A stretch of 64,000 nt of DNA. Source: Solirubrobacteraceae bacterium. GTDB lineage: Bacteria; Actinomycetota; Thermoleophilia; Solirubrobacterales; Solirubrobacteraceae. Under the pieces are notes generated by a model that saw nothing but the letters and a program-made list of their open reading frames with translations, was not told the origin of the DNA and did no database searches. The DNA lies in contig JADGPL010000006.1 in NCBI GenBank assembly GCA_017882455.1, positions 62,001 to 126,000 of the forward strand, in the 5' to 3' direction. The position numbers were made by a program, and so were the translations under genes. Shown here in pieces: positions 41,563-51,051 of this stretch. The stretch's first letter is position 1. The number at the start of each line of letters is the position of its first letter.

Positions 41563-42381
41563 ATGAGAGGCTCCCCGTTCTTTGACGGTGTCACCCAGTC
41601 AGAGGTGGCGATCGCAGGTGAGGCGGCGAAGGTGCCGATCTTCTACTACGACGGCACCGCAACCCAGGCCGTGTTCGCAGCCCGCCTGGGAGCGCTTCGC
41701 CGGCTGATGCCCGACCCGCGCTTCTGTCCCGCCCGGATCGCACCGGGGCTCGGTGCTATCGCGGTCACTTGCTTTGAGTACCGTGACACCGACCTCGGGC
41801 CCTATAACGAGCTGGCGATATCGGTGGTCCTGAACGAGCCGTGGTTCCTGCCGAACCTGCCCGGTCTGGCTCTGATGTCGAGCGTGCGCAGACGTCAGCT
41901 GCACGCTTGGGTGCAGCACCTGCCGGTCACGACCGAGATCGCGCGGGCGGGCGGCGTGGACTTCTACAACTACCCGAAGTTCATCGCCGGCATCGACTTC
42001 GAGGAGGACGACGAGCGGCGTGTCTGCCGCCTGAGCGAGGGCGCCGAGCACATCCTCACGCTCTCCGGCAACCGGATCGCCACGCCGCGCTCAGAGCAGC
42101 TGCAGCTGTTCAGCCATCTCTGGATGGACGGCCAGCCGCAGGGCTCGGAGTTCAAGATCAACGCGATCGAGATGGGCAAGAGCGTGCAGCCGGGAGTCGC
42201 CTCGCTTGCGCTTGGCGATCGTCACCCGATCGCCCGCGAGCTGGCAGAGCTGATCGCCTGGAGGCGTCCGCTTCAGTACCAGTACATGGCCCGCTTCGAG
42301 GGCATCCTCTACGGGCCCGAGCACCTCTCGCTGCCGCTCCTGGCCAAGGCCGCCGCCGCCACTGCGGCGCAGCCGGCATAG
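41563..42381 (+). CDS. acetoacetate decarboxylase-fold protein
   Basis: 272 residues from ATG 41563, with AGAGAGG five bases before it. Features of the ADC fold: VPIFYYDGTATQAVFAA, RLMPDPRFCPARIAPGLGA, NELAISVVLN, and the stretch DFYNYPKFIAGIDFEED, in which the lysine of NYPKF aligns with the Schiff-base region of ADC-like proteins. Whether it decarboxylates acetoacetate or another keto acid is not known; the family also has hydratases and aldolases. It is the first gene of a TetR-controlled operon with two acyl-CoA dehydrogenases. Confidence 0.8.
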   Translation: MRGSPFFDGVTQSEVAIAGEAAKVPIFYYDGTATQAVFAARLGALRRLMPDPRFCPARIAPGLGAIAVTCFEYRDTDLGPYNELAISVVLNEPWFLPNLPGLALMSSVRRRQLHAWVQHLPVTTEIARAGGVDFYNYPKFIAGIDFEEDDERRVCRLSEGAEHILTLSGNRIATPRSEQLQLFSHLWMDGQPQGSEFKINAIEMGKSVQPGVASLALGDRHPIARELAELIAWRRPLQYQYMARFEGILYGPEHLSLPLLAKAAAATAAQPA

Positions 42382-42393
42382 GCGGGCCGAACG

Positions 42394-43863
42394 ATGACAT
42401 CGATCACACCGGAGCGTTCCCTTCGCGAGCGGTTCCCTCGTCTCCTCCCCCACGGCGAGCGCCTGGACGTGGGCGAGCTCGAGCGGCTTCGCTCACGCAC
42501 CCGCTGCTTCGCCGAGGATCACGTTCGCCCACGAGCGCTTGAGATCGACCGGCGCACCGGCGAGGATCCCAGCTGGTTCGATTGGGATCTGGTGCGTGCG
42601 GGCGGGGAGCAGGGGATGCTCGGCCTCCTGATCCCCGAGCCGGCGGGAGGCGCCGGCGGTCTGGCCACGCAGGCCGCAATCGTCATGGAGGAGCTGTGCG
42701 CCGCCTGCCCCGGGATCGCTCTGATCTTCGGCGCCCACGCGCTCGGGGTCGCGCCGCTGCTGCTGGGCGGCCCCTCGCAGTGGGACGGCGTACTGGCGGA
42801 GCTTGTGCAGTCCGAACGCACCGCGAAGCCGCTGCTGATGGCGTGCGCGATCACCGAGCCCGAAGCCGGCACGGACGTAGAGGACCCGGACCTCTTGCGC
42901 CGGGCGCGCATCACAAGCCATGCTCGCCGTGTGCCGGGCGGCTTTCGCTTGAGCGGCACCAAGCGGTTCATCTCCAACGGCAGCGTTGCGCGCTGGATCA
43001 CGCTCCTGATGCCGACCGATCCCAGGCACCCGGCGGAGACATGGACCTGCTTCCTGCTTGACACCCGCAGCGAGGGGTTCGCTGTCGCACGCGTCGAGCA
43101 CAAGATGGGTCAGCGCGCTTGTCCGGCCGCCGAACTGACGTTCGACGAGGTGTTCGTCCCCGACGAGCGGGTCGTGAGCAGGGAGGGAGACGGAGCGGCG
43201 GCCACGACGATCGTGCTCGCCTGCTCACGGCCGCCGGTCGGGGCGATCGCGACAGGGGTCGCACGGGGAGCCTACGAGCGCGTGCTGGGCTGGCTGGAGG
43301 AGGACCGCGCCGCAAAGGGCCTGCTCGAGCGCCAGCATGTGCAGCTCGCGCTGGCGAGCATGGAGGAGGAGATCCACCTCGCGCGCCAGCTCTACATGGA
43401 CGCCGCCACCGAGCTCGACCACACGGCGCTCGGAGGTGTCACCTCCAACCCCGCCGTGCGGGCCATCGCACACGTGCCGGCGGGCGTCCGCAGGCGGGCG
43501 CCGATGCACGGTTGGCTGGCCTCAGACCGCGCTCGCGACGCGACGATCGCGCTCCTTCACCGCACCACGAGCGAGCGAGCCGTCACACGCTCGCTCGCGC
43601 TCTCCTCGATGGCGAAGGCACATGGCGGCGACGTGGCGATGCTGGTCACCGGCGCTGCGCTCGAGCTCGTCGGCCTCCGCGCGGGCCCGGTCAGGGCGGA
43701 GCTCGAGAAGCTGTGGCGCGACGCCAAGCTGACCCAGATATACGAGGGCACCAACCAGCTCAACAGGCTCGAGGTCTACCGCGGGCTGTGCCGGTCAGAG
43801 ACGATCAGCTGCCTGCCGCCGCTGCACCCCATTCGCCGCAAGACAGAGGGAGGCCGATCATGA
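42394..43863 (+). CDS. acyl-CoA dehydrogenase
   Basis: 489 residues, longer than the usual 380-400. ACAD signatures: MACAITEPEAGTD, FRLSGTKRFISNGSVA, DTRSEGFAV, and the C-terminal KLTQIYEGTNQLNRLEVYRGL, where the glutamate of YEGT is the catalytic base position. It oxidises acyl-CoA to enoyl-CoA with FAD; the unknown chain type fits an operon for degrading a branched or aromatic acid. The extra length is at the middle and C-terminus. ATGA overlap with the next gene shows translational coupling. Confidence 0.88.
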   Translation: MTSITPERSLRERFPRLLPHGERLDVGELERLRSRTRCFAEDHVRPRALEIDRRTGEDPSWFDWDLVRAGGEQGMLGLLIPEPAGGAGGLATQAAIVMEELCAACPGIALIFGAHALGVAPLLLGGPSQWDGVLAELVQSERTAKPLLMACAITEPEAGTDVEDPDLLRRARITSHARRVPGGFRLSGTKRFISNGSVARWITLLMPTDPRHPAETWTCFLLDTRSEGFAVARVEHKMGQRACPAAELTFDEVFVPDERVVSREGDGAAATTIVLACSRPPVGAIATGVARGAYERVLGWLEEDRAAKGLLERQHVQLALASMEEEIHLARQLYMDAATELDHTALGGVTSNPAVRAIAHVPAGVRRRAPMHGWLASDRARDATIALLHRTTSERAVTRSLALSSMAKAHGGDVAMLVTGAALELVGLRAGPVRAELEKLWRDAKLTQIYEGTNQLNRLEVYRGLCRSETISCLPPLHPIRRKTEGGRS

Positions 43864-44981
43864 CTGGGACCACTATCGCCGAGCGCATCGAGATCCAGGC
43901 GATGGCGAGCGAACTGGCGCATCGCGAGCTGGCGCCCCGGGCCGCTGCGCTCGACGCCGGCGGCCAGGACGTCCTCACGGAGTGCTGGCGCCTGCTGGCC
44001 GAGCTCGGACTCGACCGCGTCCTGCTCGACGAGCGCCAGGGAGGCGCCGGGCTGGGCGTTGCCGACCTGCTGGCGACGATCGAGGAGCTGGCCGTAGGCG
44101 ACGGCGGCATCGCGATGTGCGTGCTGCTCTGCAACGCCGCGCTGGCGACGCTCGCCGACGAGCACCTCGCGGACGTCCCCGCGGGAGCGCGATGGGCGCT
44201 TGTGCCGGCCGCGTCCGGCACAGAGGTGACGCTCTCAAACGGACAGCTCGACGGTGGCGTCGCCTGTGCGCTGGGGGCGTACGGCGCCGACGGACTGGTG
44301 ATCCTGCTCGACGGGCCTGAGCCCGCGGCGTGGGCGGTCGGCGCCGGTGCAGCCGGCCTGACGCTCGAACGCGATCGCCCGCAGATGGGCCTGCGCGCGG
44401 CGCCCGCGGCATCGGTAGAGCTCGCGGGCGTCAGCTGCGCGCCCGCCCGAGATGGGTCAGGCGGCTCGGCCACAGCGGTGAACGTCGCGAGCGCACCAGC
44501 GCTGCTGCGAGCCGGCACGGCGGCGATCGCCCGCGGCATCAGCCGGCGCGCTTACGAGACGGCGCTCGAGTACGCCCACGCCCGTAAACAAGGAGGTGTG
44601 ACGATCATCGAGCACGACGCCGTCAGCGACATGCTGTCGGCGATGGCGGTGAGGCTCGCACTCCGGCCCGAGATCGCCAGCGACCCGGCCGGGCTCGCCA
44701 TCGATGAGGTGCAGGCGCTCGCCGCGAAGATAGCCACGACGGATGCGGCCGTGGCGAGCACGACCGACGCCGTGCAGGTGTTCGGCGGCACCGGCTACAT
44801 GGTCGAGACCGGGATCGAGAAGCTGATGCGCGACGCCAAGTACTGTCAGCTGTTCCCCGAGCCGAACTGGGTCGCGCACGACGAGCTGATGCGCCCAGAG
44901 CGCACCAGCCGAGTGGCGCCGTTGACCAGGACGATCGCCGGCAACGGCGAGGTGCGGGCTCCTCGCGGGAGGGTTCTCTGA
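43860..44981 (+). CDS. acyl-CoA dehydrogenase-like protein
   Basis: 373 residues, start ATG overlapping the previous stop. N-terminal ACAD helices (ELAPRAAALDAGGQ, LGLDRVLLDERQGGAGLGVADL), a middle beta domain and C-terminal helices (ARGISRRAYETALEYAHARKQ, VFGGTGYMVETGIEKLMRDAKYCQLF). The usual YEGT glutamate region reads LFPEPNWVAHDEL, so the catalytic base is uncertain. The first and second dehydrogenases may act as a heteromer, as known for some steroid and aromatic pathways in actinobacteria. Confidence 0.85.
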   Translation: MTGTTIAERIEIQAMASELAHRELAPRAAALDAGGQDVLTECWRLLAELGLDRVLLDERQGGAGLGVADLLATIEELAVGDGGIAMCVLLCNAALATLADEHLADVPAGARWALVPAASGTEVTLSNGQLDGGVACALGAYGADGLVILLDGPEPAAWAVGAGAAGLTLERDRPQMGLRAAPAASVELAGVSCAPARDGSGGSATAVNVASAPALLRAGTAAIARGISRRAYETALEYAHARKQGGVTIIEHDAVSDMLSAMAVRLALRPEIASDPAGLAIDEVQALAAKIATTDAAVASTTDAVQVFGGTGYMVETGIEKLMRDAKYCQLFPEPNWVAHDELMRPERTSRVAPLTRTIAGNGEVRAPRGRVL

Positions 44982-45153
44982 TCAACCGAATCGGACGAGC
45001 AGGAGCGTCGTGCTGGGCCAGCATCACAGACCACCTTCAGGCCAGGCTTCCGGCCTGCCAAGACCGAGCGTATGCCATACCAAACGCGCGTACGGTGACG
45101 CTGACAATCCGCGGGCGCCGGCTCGCCCCACACGCCGAAGAGCCCGACTCCGC

Positions 45154-46035
45154 CTACTCGCCCAGCGCTCTCCGTTCCGCCGCGTGCGCCAGTGTCACAT
45201 AGGCGCCCGCGAGGACCTCGACGAGGTTGCTCTCCCCGACCTCGACCGGGGCGGGGCCCAGCTGGCGCAGCAGCGCGTCGGGCGCGTCGCCGGCGAGCGC
45301 GCTGACGTGGAAGGCCTCCAACTCGGGCCCGCTGGACCAGAACGAGTCGAGCACGGTGGAAAGTGGCGCACTTGGTTCTGACGCGCCAGAGACCCTGGCC
45401 GAAGTCGTGCCCGCCTTGGCGCGACGCCCGGCGGGCGCGCGCCGCTTGCGCAGACTCTCCACAAGCTCATCCTGGTCGCTTCCCCTCCAGGTGAAGATCA
45501 GGAATGGGTCCTCGTCGAAGCGCTCGGCGAGGATGTAGTAGGCAGCCGCGATGTGCTTGCACGGGTTCACCCCGTCCGGACAGGTGCAGGTCGCAGCCAG
45601 CTCGCTCTTCGAGCGCGGGAACAGCGTGAGCTTGCACGAGTCGAACAGCTCCTCGATGTCGTGGGGCATCTCGCCCGCGAGCAGCTTTGCAAGCGGCAGC
45701 GCCTGCGCCGCCATCGCCTTCTCCGCTCGACGCCACTGATTCTCGGTGAGCGCCTTGAAGCGGATGCGCACGCGATAGGGCGAGTGGCGCGACCCCTGCA
45801 CCTTCGCCAGCACCACCCCGTGCTCGACATCGAGCTCGACGACCTGGCCGGAGCGAGCGTAGTTGCGCCCGCGCTTCAGCCGCGAGCCGACGCCGAAGGA
45901 CTCGAGCAGCTCGATGAACCGCCTCGACCACCATGTCTCGCCGATCGCCCCGCGCCGGCTGCGCGCCTCGATGCCGCCCTCCGCGGGCAGCGGCACCGAG
46001 CGCTCATAAAAGGGGTGATGATCGAACGAGGCCAT
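45154..46035 (-). CDS. SWIM zinc-finger protein
   Basis: 293 residues. The SWIM motif CTCPDGVNPCKHIAAAYY (CxCxnCxH) is at about 150-167. N-terminal half: WWSRRFIELLESFG, NYARSGQVVELDVEHG, FKALTENQWRRAEKAMAAQ. The protein is encoded 2 bp after the SNF2 helicase in the same operon, a pairing seen in many bacteria. Probably binds DNA or protein partners of the helicase. The C-terminal portion (DELVESLRKRRAPAGRRAKAG) is low complexity. Confidence 0.9.
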   Translation of the reverse strand: MASFDHHPFYERSVPLPAEGGIEARSRRGAIGETWWSRRFIELLESFGVGSRLKRGRNYARSGQVVELDVEHGVVLAKVQGSRHSPYRVRIRFKALTENQWRRAEKAMAAQALPLAKLLAGEMPHDIEELFDSCKLTLFPRSKSELAATCTCPDGVNPCKHIAAAYYILAERFDEDPFLIFTWRGSDQDELVESLRKRRAPAGRRAKAGTTSARVSGASEPSAPLSTVLDSFWSSGPELEAFHVSALAGDAPDALLRQLGPAPVEVGESNLVEVLAGAYVTLAHAAERRALGE

Positions 46036-46037
46036 CG

Positions 46038-49000
46038 TCAGTCCGCCACCGCGCCGGCTGAGAGCGTCACCAGCTCGCGCAGTTGGGCCGTATCGAGCTC
46101 GGTGATCCAGGCCTCGCCGGTGCCCACGATGCGATCCGCCAGATCCTTCTTCCTGTTGATCAGCGTGTCGATCCGCTCCTCGAGCGTGCCCACGCACGTC
46201 AGCTTGCGCACCTGCACGTTCTTCTTCTGCCCGATCCGGAACGCCCGATCGGTCGCCTGATCCTCGACCGCGGGGTTCCACCAGCGGTCGAAGTGGATCA
46301 CGTGGTTGGCGGCGGTCAGGTTGAGCCCGGTGCCACCTGCCTTCAATGACAGTACGAACACGGGCGGGCCATCACCGGACTGGAACCGTTGCACCATCTC
46401 GTCGCGAGCGCTCCTGGAAGTGCCGCCGTGCAGGAACAGGACCTCGCGGCCGAGACGCTCTTGCAGATGGCCGCGCAGCATGTGCCCGAACTCGGCGAAC
46501 TGGGTGAAGCACAGCGCGCGATCGCCCTCGGCGAGCGCTTCGGCGAAAATCTCCTCCAGGCGCGCGAGCTTGCCCGAGCGCCCGTCCAGATCGGAGCGGT
46601 CCTTGAGCAGGTGCGCGGGGTGATTGCAGACCTGCTTGAGCTTCACCAGCGCCCCCAGGATCACCCCGGAACGTTCGATCCCCTCGACCTGCGCCGCCTT
46701 CTGCAGCATCTCCTCGACGACCGCCTCGTAGAGACTCGCCTGCTCCTTGGTCAGATGGCAGTCGACGCGCATTTCGATCTTCTCCGGCAGGTCGCCGATG
46801 ATCTGCTTGTCGGTCTTCAGGCGGCGCAGAATGAACGGACCGGTCGCCCGGCGCAAACGCGCTGTAGCGTGCTCGTCGCGGAAGCGCTCGATCGGTCTCG
46901 CATAGCAGCGCTTGAACGTCGCCGCCGGGCCCAGCAGCCCCGGGTTGAGGAAGTCCATGATCGAGTGCAACTCGGTCAGTCGGTTCTCTACCGGCGTGCC
47001 CGTGAGCGCGACGCGATGACGGGCTTCCAGCGAGCGGATCGCACGCGTCTGCTTGGTGTCGATCGTCTTAATATTCTGCGCCTCGTCAAGCGCGATCCGC
47101 TCCCACTTCACCGCGCCGAGCATCTCGCGGTCGCGGGTCGCAAGCGCGTACGTCGTGATCACGAGATCACTCGCGCGCGCCGCGCGCGCGAAGTGCTCAT
47201 CGGCCAGCCGTTCGGGGCCGTGGTGCACGTGAACGCACAGGCTCGGCGCGAACCGCTCCGCCTCGCGCTCCCAGTTGCCCGCCACCGACATCGGACAGAT
47301 CAGCAGCGTGGGCGCCAAGCGCTTGCGGCGACGTTTGACGGCTCCCGTTCGGGCCTGGGTAGCAGTCGTTTGGGTTGACCCATCGGGCTGCGATCCATCC
47401 GCCCGACGCTCGGCATGCTCGCGCTCGGCGAGCAAGAGCGCCAGCAGCTGCACCGTCTTGCCGAGGCCCATGTCGTCCGCCAAGCACGCGCCGAGGCCGA
47501 GGCTCGACAGGAACGACAGCCACGCAAGCCCCCGCTGCTGGTAGGGCCGCAGCTCGCCCTCAAAGGCGGCGGGCGTGGGGATCTCCTGCAGCTTGCGATC
47601 ACCGTTCGTGCCGAGCAGCTCTTTCAGCCAACCACCGGCCTCGATCTCGACAGACGGTGAGTCAGTCTCGGCGCCGGTGCCGGCGTCAAGGCCGAGACTT
47701 TCACGCAGCAGATCCCCGGCCGGCGCCTGGCCCCGCTCGGCGCGGCGCTCGAAGAACGCGAGCGCCGCCTCGACGTCCTCTGGGCGCAGCACGATCCAGC
47801 GCCCGCGAGCCATCACCAACGGCAGCTTCAGCGCCGCCAGCTCGCGCAGCTCGGCCAGCGAGAGCGTGGCGTCGCCGACCGCGATCCTCCACTCATACGC
47901 GCACAGGCCATCCAGGCCGAACAGCCCACTCCCCTCCTCGATCTCATCGAACGGCTCCACTTTCAACTGGAGTCGCAGCCGCTTGTTCCACCACGGCGGC
48001 GCGAGCACCCCAAAGCCGGCCTGCTCCAGCGCCGGAGCGGCGTCGCGCACAAACCCGATCGCAGCCTCCGGGCTCAGCTCGAGGCCCGTCGGGGCGGCCT
48101 CCCGCAGCGCCGGCTCCAGGTCCGGCCACAGCCGCAGCGCATGACCGAGCCCGCCCAGCAAGCGCTCCTGCGGGTCCGCCAGCCGGTGGCCGAGCGCCTT
48201 CAGCCCGCTTCCATTGGAGCTCCACACCTGCTCTGCAGGGACGAGCACACTCGGATCGTCCTTCGCCTGCAGCAGGATCTCGACACGCCAGGAATTGGAG
48301 TCCACCCCGTCACCATCCACGTCCAGCCCATCGCCACCGTTGGACTCGGCCTGAAACTCGCCCTCCCGCCAATCGACCGGTTCGTCCGGCTCGCACAGCC
48401 GGAAGCAAGTCCGGAACATGCGGTGCTCCGCATACCGCTCGCCCGCCTGGCGCCACTCGTCGATCTCCTCGGCGAGCACCGCCAGCTCCCGCTCGTCTCC
48501 ATCGATGATCGGATCGGAATCCGTCAACGCGGCGACCCACGCGTCGACGACCGGGGGCCTGCGCTTTGACCGCCGGCGCGCCCGGCCCCCAGCGAGTCCG
48601 CCAGCGAGAAAGCTCCGTGCGCATGCATCGACGACGACCCCAAGCAGATCGCCCGTGACCGCTTCGGCCGCGTTTCTCTCCTCCGAGAGCGAAATCTCCG
48701 CCCGCACGAGCGGAGGCATCGCCGCCACAAGCATCCTCACGCGCTCCACATCATCTGGATCCCCGGGCATCGCCCGCCACCGCGCGACCCACCCCTCCTC
48801 ACCTCGTGCCAACCCGGGGAGCACACGGCCGCGCGCAACCAGCTCGAGCGCGAGCTTTCCCGCCTCGGCCAAGAATCGCAATGAATCGCCAAACGCCACC
48901 CCGGCAGGTTGAGTGGCATCGTCGTCGTATCCGGCCATCGGCAGCGCGAGCAGCAGCTCGAGCGCCGCGGCCGGCACGAGCGCGATCGCCGGAACGACCC

Positions 49001-49394
49001 AGGGGTCGAGCAGCTTCGCGTGTGCATCGCGGCGCTCCTCGTCTCCCCGCAGCAGCTGCGGCGAGTGCTGGGGCCCATCCTCGGAGGAGGGCAGCCTCAA
49101 ATGGAGCTCGCGCTCGAAGCGCGCATCCGACGCGCGCGACACACCCAAGGCGTCCAATGCGCCAGCCAGCTCCCACACCGAGCAGGCGAACGGATGCTTG
49201 CGCGGCCGCGGTTTCGCCGGCCTGCGCCCAGAACGCCTCGGAGCTCGCGCGGGCAGGTCGGAGCGCTCTCCCCACACACAAAGCTGCGAGTCACGGGACC
49301 AGACGGCGTGCAGGGCGACCACGAGAGAGCATCTTCGCGTGACGGACGGACGCTGCGGCCCCAGCTCGGGAAGCGCTAGCCAATGTGCGCCCAA
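46038..49394 (-). CDS. SNF2-family helicase with SNF2-associated N-terminal domain
   Basis: 1118 residues from a TTG at 49394. The N-terminal half includes the SNF2-associated region (VPAEQVWSSNGSGLKALGHRLADPQERLL, FDEIEEGSGLFGLDGLCAYEWRIAVGDATLSLAEL). The helicase core is complete: I LADDMGLGKTVQ, II LDEAQNIK, III LTGTPVENR, V FVLSLKAGGTGLNLTAAN and VI DQATDRAFRIGQ. ATP-dependent DNA translocase, probably in genome maintenance with the SWIM partner. The start is uncertain because the first 40 residues are low complexity. No nuclease or methylase gene is adjacent, so it is not obviously a DISARM-like system. Confidence 0.9.
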   Translation of the reverse strand: MGAHWLALPELGPQRPSVTRRCSLVVALHAVWSRDSQLCVWGERSDLPARAPRRSGRRPAKPRPRKHPFACSVWELAGALDALGVSRASDARFERELHLRLPSSEDGPQHSPQLLRGDEERRDAHAKLLDPWVVPAIALVPAAALELLLALPMAGYDDDATQPAGVAFGDSLRFLAEAGKLALELVARGRVLPGLARGEEGWVARWRAMPGDPDDVERVRMLVAAMPPLVRAEISLSEERNAAEAVTGDLLGVVVDACARSFLAGGLAGGRARRRSKRRPPVVDAWVAALTDSDPIIDGDERELAVLAEEIDEWRQAGERYAEHRMFRTCFRLCEPDEPVDWREGEFQAESNGGDGLDVDGDGVDSNSWRVEILLQAKDDPSVLVPAEQVWSSNGSGLKALGHRLADPQERLLGGLGHALRLWPDLEPALREAAPTGLELSPEAAIGFVRDAAPALEQAGFGVLAPPWWNKRLRLQLKVEPFDEIEEGSGLFGLDGLCAYEWRIAVGDATLSLAELRELAALKLPLVMARGRWIVLRPEDVEAALAFFERRAERGQAPAGDLLRESLGLDAGTGAETDSPSVEIEAGGWLKELLGTNGDRKLQEIPTPAAFEGELRPYQQRGLAWLSFLSSLGLGACLADDMGLGKTVQLLALLLAEREHAERRADGSQPDGSTQTTATQARTGAVKRRRKRLAPTLLICPMSVAGNWEREAERFAPSLCVHVHHGPERLADEHFARAARASDLVITTYALATRDREMLGAVKWERIALDEAQNIKTIDTKQTRAIRSLEARHRVALTGTPVENRLTELHSIMDFLNPGLLGPAATFKRCYARPIERFRDEHATARLRRATGPFILRRLKTDKQIIGDLPEKIEMRVDCHLTKEQASLYEAVVEEMLQKAAQVEGIERSGVILGALVKLKQVCNHPAHLLKDRSDLDGRSGKLARLEEIFAEALAEGDRALCFTQFAEFGHMLRGHLQERLGREVLFLHGGTSRSARDEMVQRFQSGDGPPVFVLSLKAGGTGLNLTAANHVIHFDRWWNPAVEDQATDRAFRIGQKKNVQVRKLTCVGTLEERIDTLINRKKDLADRIVGTGEAWITELDTAQLRELVTLSAGAVAD

Positions 49395-49484
49395 TTGCGG
49401 CCTGCGACGAGCACTCGTGGCTGCTCGCGTTCGCCCTCACCACGGTGTCCAACCTGGCGTGCAAGCGGGAAGAGAACGCCGCGC

Positions 49485-49512
49485 TTGTAGATAGATAAAG
49501 CGCCAATATAGT
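49485..49512 (+). promoter_or_regulatory. candidate promoter of the MazEF-type pair
   Basis: TTGTAG (49485-49490) and TATAGT (49507-49512), spacer 16 bases, in an AT-rich patch. The antitoxin ATG lies 11 bases after the -10, so the mRNA would be nearly leaderless. Confidence 0.55.
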
Positions 49513-49523
49513 AGACTGCGGGT

Positions 49524-49763
49524 ATGAGCACCACCATCAGAGTGAGCGAGCCGACCCGAGATCGCTTCGCCAGGTTGGCGCAGGCGACTGGCCGTTCCAT
49601 GAGTCAGCTGGTTGATGAGGCCGCCGATGCGCTGGAGCGGCGTGTGTTCTTCGATCAACTCTCCGCGCGCTATGAGGTCCTACGCGCAGACCCGGACGCA
49701 TGGAGCGAGATCGAGGCCGAGCGCACTGGTGAGAGCGTGGCGCTGCGCGACCGCTCCTCGTGA
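49524..49763 (+). CDS. RHH-type antitoxin of a MazF toxin
   Basis: 79 residues. TTIRVSEPTRDRFARLAQATGRSMSQLVDEAAD is a ribbon-helix-helix-like start and the acidic C-terminus (DPDAWSEIEAERTGES) is typical toxin-binding tail. It overlaps the toxin start as GTGA, the usual TA arrangement. Acts as repressor and toxin neutraliser. Confidence 0.88.
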   Translation: MSTTIRVSEPTRDRFARLAQATGRSMSQLVDEAADALERRVFFDQLSARYEVLRADPDAWSEIEAERTGESVALRDRSS

Positions 49764-50098
49764 GCCCCCGCCGGAGTGAGGTGTGGCTGGTCGACTTGGG
49801 CGACCCTGTTGGGCGGGAGCAGTCGGGCAGGCGACCCGCCGTCGTTGTCTCGGCTGATCCGCTGAACGAAAGTCGCGCCGGCGTTGTCGTCGTGGTCCCG
49901 ATCACGACGACCTATCGTGGCCTGCCGTCTCATGTAGAGATCGACCAAGGTGGTTCAGGGCTCGACGAGGTGAGCTACGCAAAGTGCGAGGACGTCAAGT
50001 CCGTCTCTGAGCAGCGTCTGATTAGCCGACTCGGCGTCGTAGGTGACGAAGTCATGTTCCAGGCCACTCGCGCGCTGCGTTTCCTGCTCGACCTCTGA
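49760..50098 (+). CDS. MazF-family endoribonuclease toxin
   Basis: 112 residues, family length. Starts SPRRSEVWLVDLGDPVGREQSGRRPAVVVSAD, then VVVVVPITTTYRGLPSHVEI and EVSYAKCEDVKSVSEQRL, all characteristic of PemK/MazF. It cleaves mRNA at short sequences. Start GTG 49760 overlaps the antitoxin. First of three TA modules within 3.5 kb. Confidence 0.92.
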   Translation: MSPRRSEVWLVDLGDPVGREQSGRRPAVVVSADPLNESRAGVVVVVPITTTYRGLPSHVEIDQGGSGLDEVSYAKCEDVKSVSEQRLISRLGVVGDEVMFQATRALRFLLDL

Positions 50099-50395
50099 GC
50101 GTCGCCGGATCGAGCTCCAGCAGCCGCTCGGCCTCCCGCACCTGCACACCGGTGGCATGAACCGCTATCGCATCTCGATCGCTCCGACCTTTGTCTCGAA
50201 TGGGCTTGTGCGCCTCGAAGTCCTTATTCAGGACCTCGTCGAAGATCGGGCCGTGCCCGACCATGCGGGACCAACACCGTCAGAGAACTCCTCGGCGAGA
50301 TCCCGCTGCAATATCCGTGACCAATAGCGGGAGCTGACGCGGGAGCACGTTTTGTGTGGCCAGGACCGCCTAGACTTGGTCTCGGAGGTCACGCG
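50099..50395. other. gap between two TA modules
   Basis: 297 bp without a convincing gene. A minus-strand frame from 50264 to 50052 (MVGHGPIFDEVLNKDFEAHK) is open but overlaps the MazF gene end and resembles nothing known; it may be a remnant. Confidence 0.5.
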
Positions 50396-50575
50396 ATGTC
50401 AGAGCCAGCCGCGAGCAATGATCACATCGAGCGGGCAAGCGCCCAGTTCTGGAACCCTCCCTCGCTGGAGGAGCTGATGGCCGATGTCGAGCCGCTCGCG
50501 CCTGACGAGCACTTCGACATCCCCGGCGTGACCGACGAGGAGTGGGATGTGTTCGTGGCGGCACTCGACGAGTGA
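50396..50575 (+). CDS. small antitoxin of a PIN toxin
   Basis: 59 residues, strongly acidic, reading FWNPPSLEELMADVEPLAP and GVTDEEWDVFVAALDE. It lacks a clear DNA-binding fold; the SLEEL and EEWDVF segments look like toxin-contact helices. It overlaps the PIN gene by GTGA. A start at GTG upstream in frame is possible. Confidence 0.75.
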   Translation: MSEPAASNDHIERASAQFWNPPSLEELMADVEPLAPDEHFDIPGVTDEEWDVFVAALDE

Positions 50576-51003
50576 TCGCAACCGTTCTCGTCGACACGAA
50601 CGTCTTCACCGCCCGTTTGCGGGAGCGCTCACCGCTCGCCACGAGCTATGCGAAGCACCTGTTCGGGCAGCGGATCGCGCTCGCCCCGCAGACGGTGGCC
50701 GAGGCCCGCTATGGCGTGCTCAGCGCCGGCTGGGGCGCGGCCCGGGTGGAGCGCCTCACCCGTCTGATCGAGCGCGCGCGCGCGCTGCCGGTTGACATCG
50801 ACACGATCGAGGCCGTCGCCCAGCTGCGGAACGAATGCCGGCAGACGGGGCACGGTCTGCACCAGCGAGGCCACAACGCCGACCTGTGGATCGCGGCCAC
50901 CGCGATCCGCTGGCGTATCCCGCTCGTCGCCCACGACGCCATCTTCGACGGCTGCCCCGGCCTCGAGCTCCGCACAGAGCTCGACACGCAGCCCACCGGC
51001 TGA
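50572..51003 (+). CDS. PIN-domain (VapC-type) ribonuclease toxin
   Basis: 143 residues from GTG 50572. PIN acidic residues: D in VLVDTNVF, E in TVAEARYG, D in NADLWIAATAIRW and the last D in AHDAIFDGCPGL. This is a Mg2+-dependent RNase of the VapC class, toxin partner of the upstream small protein. Confidence 0.9.
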   Translation: MIATVLVDTNVFTARLRERSPLATSYAKHLFGQRIALAPQTVAEARYGVLSAGWGAARVERLTRLIERARALPVDIDTIEAVAQLRNECRQTGHGLHQRGHNADLWIAATAIRWRIPLVAHDAIFDGCPGLELRTELDTQPTG

Positions 51004-51051
51004 GCCAACGCGAAGCGATCAGCCGGCCCGGGCGGACTCGGTCTTGGCGGC

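Noticed and set aside
46038-49394. SNF2 helicase as part of a DISARM-like defence system
   Set aside because: No methylase, DUF1998 or phospholipase-D gene is adjacent; the SWIM partner points to the common housekeeping pair.
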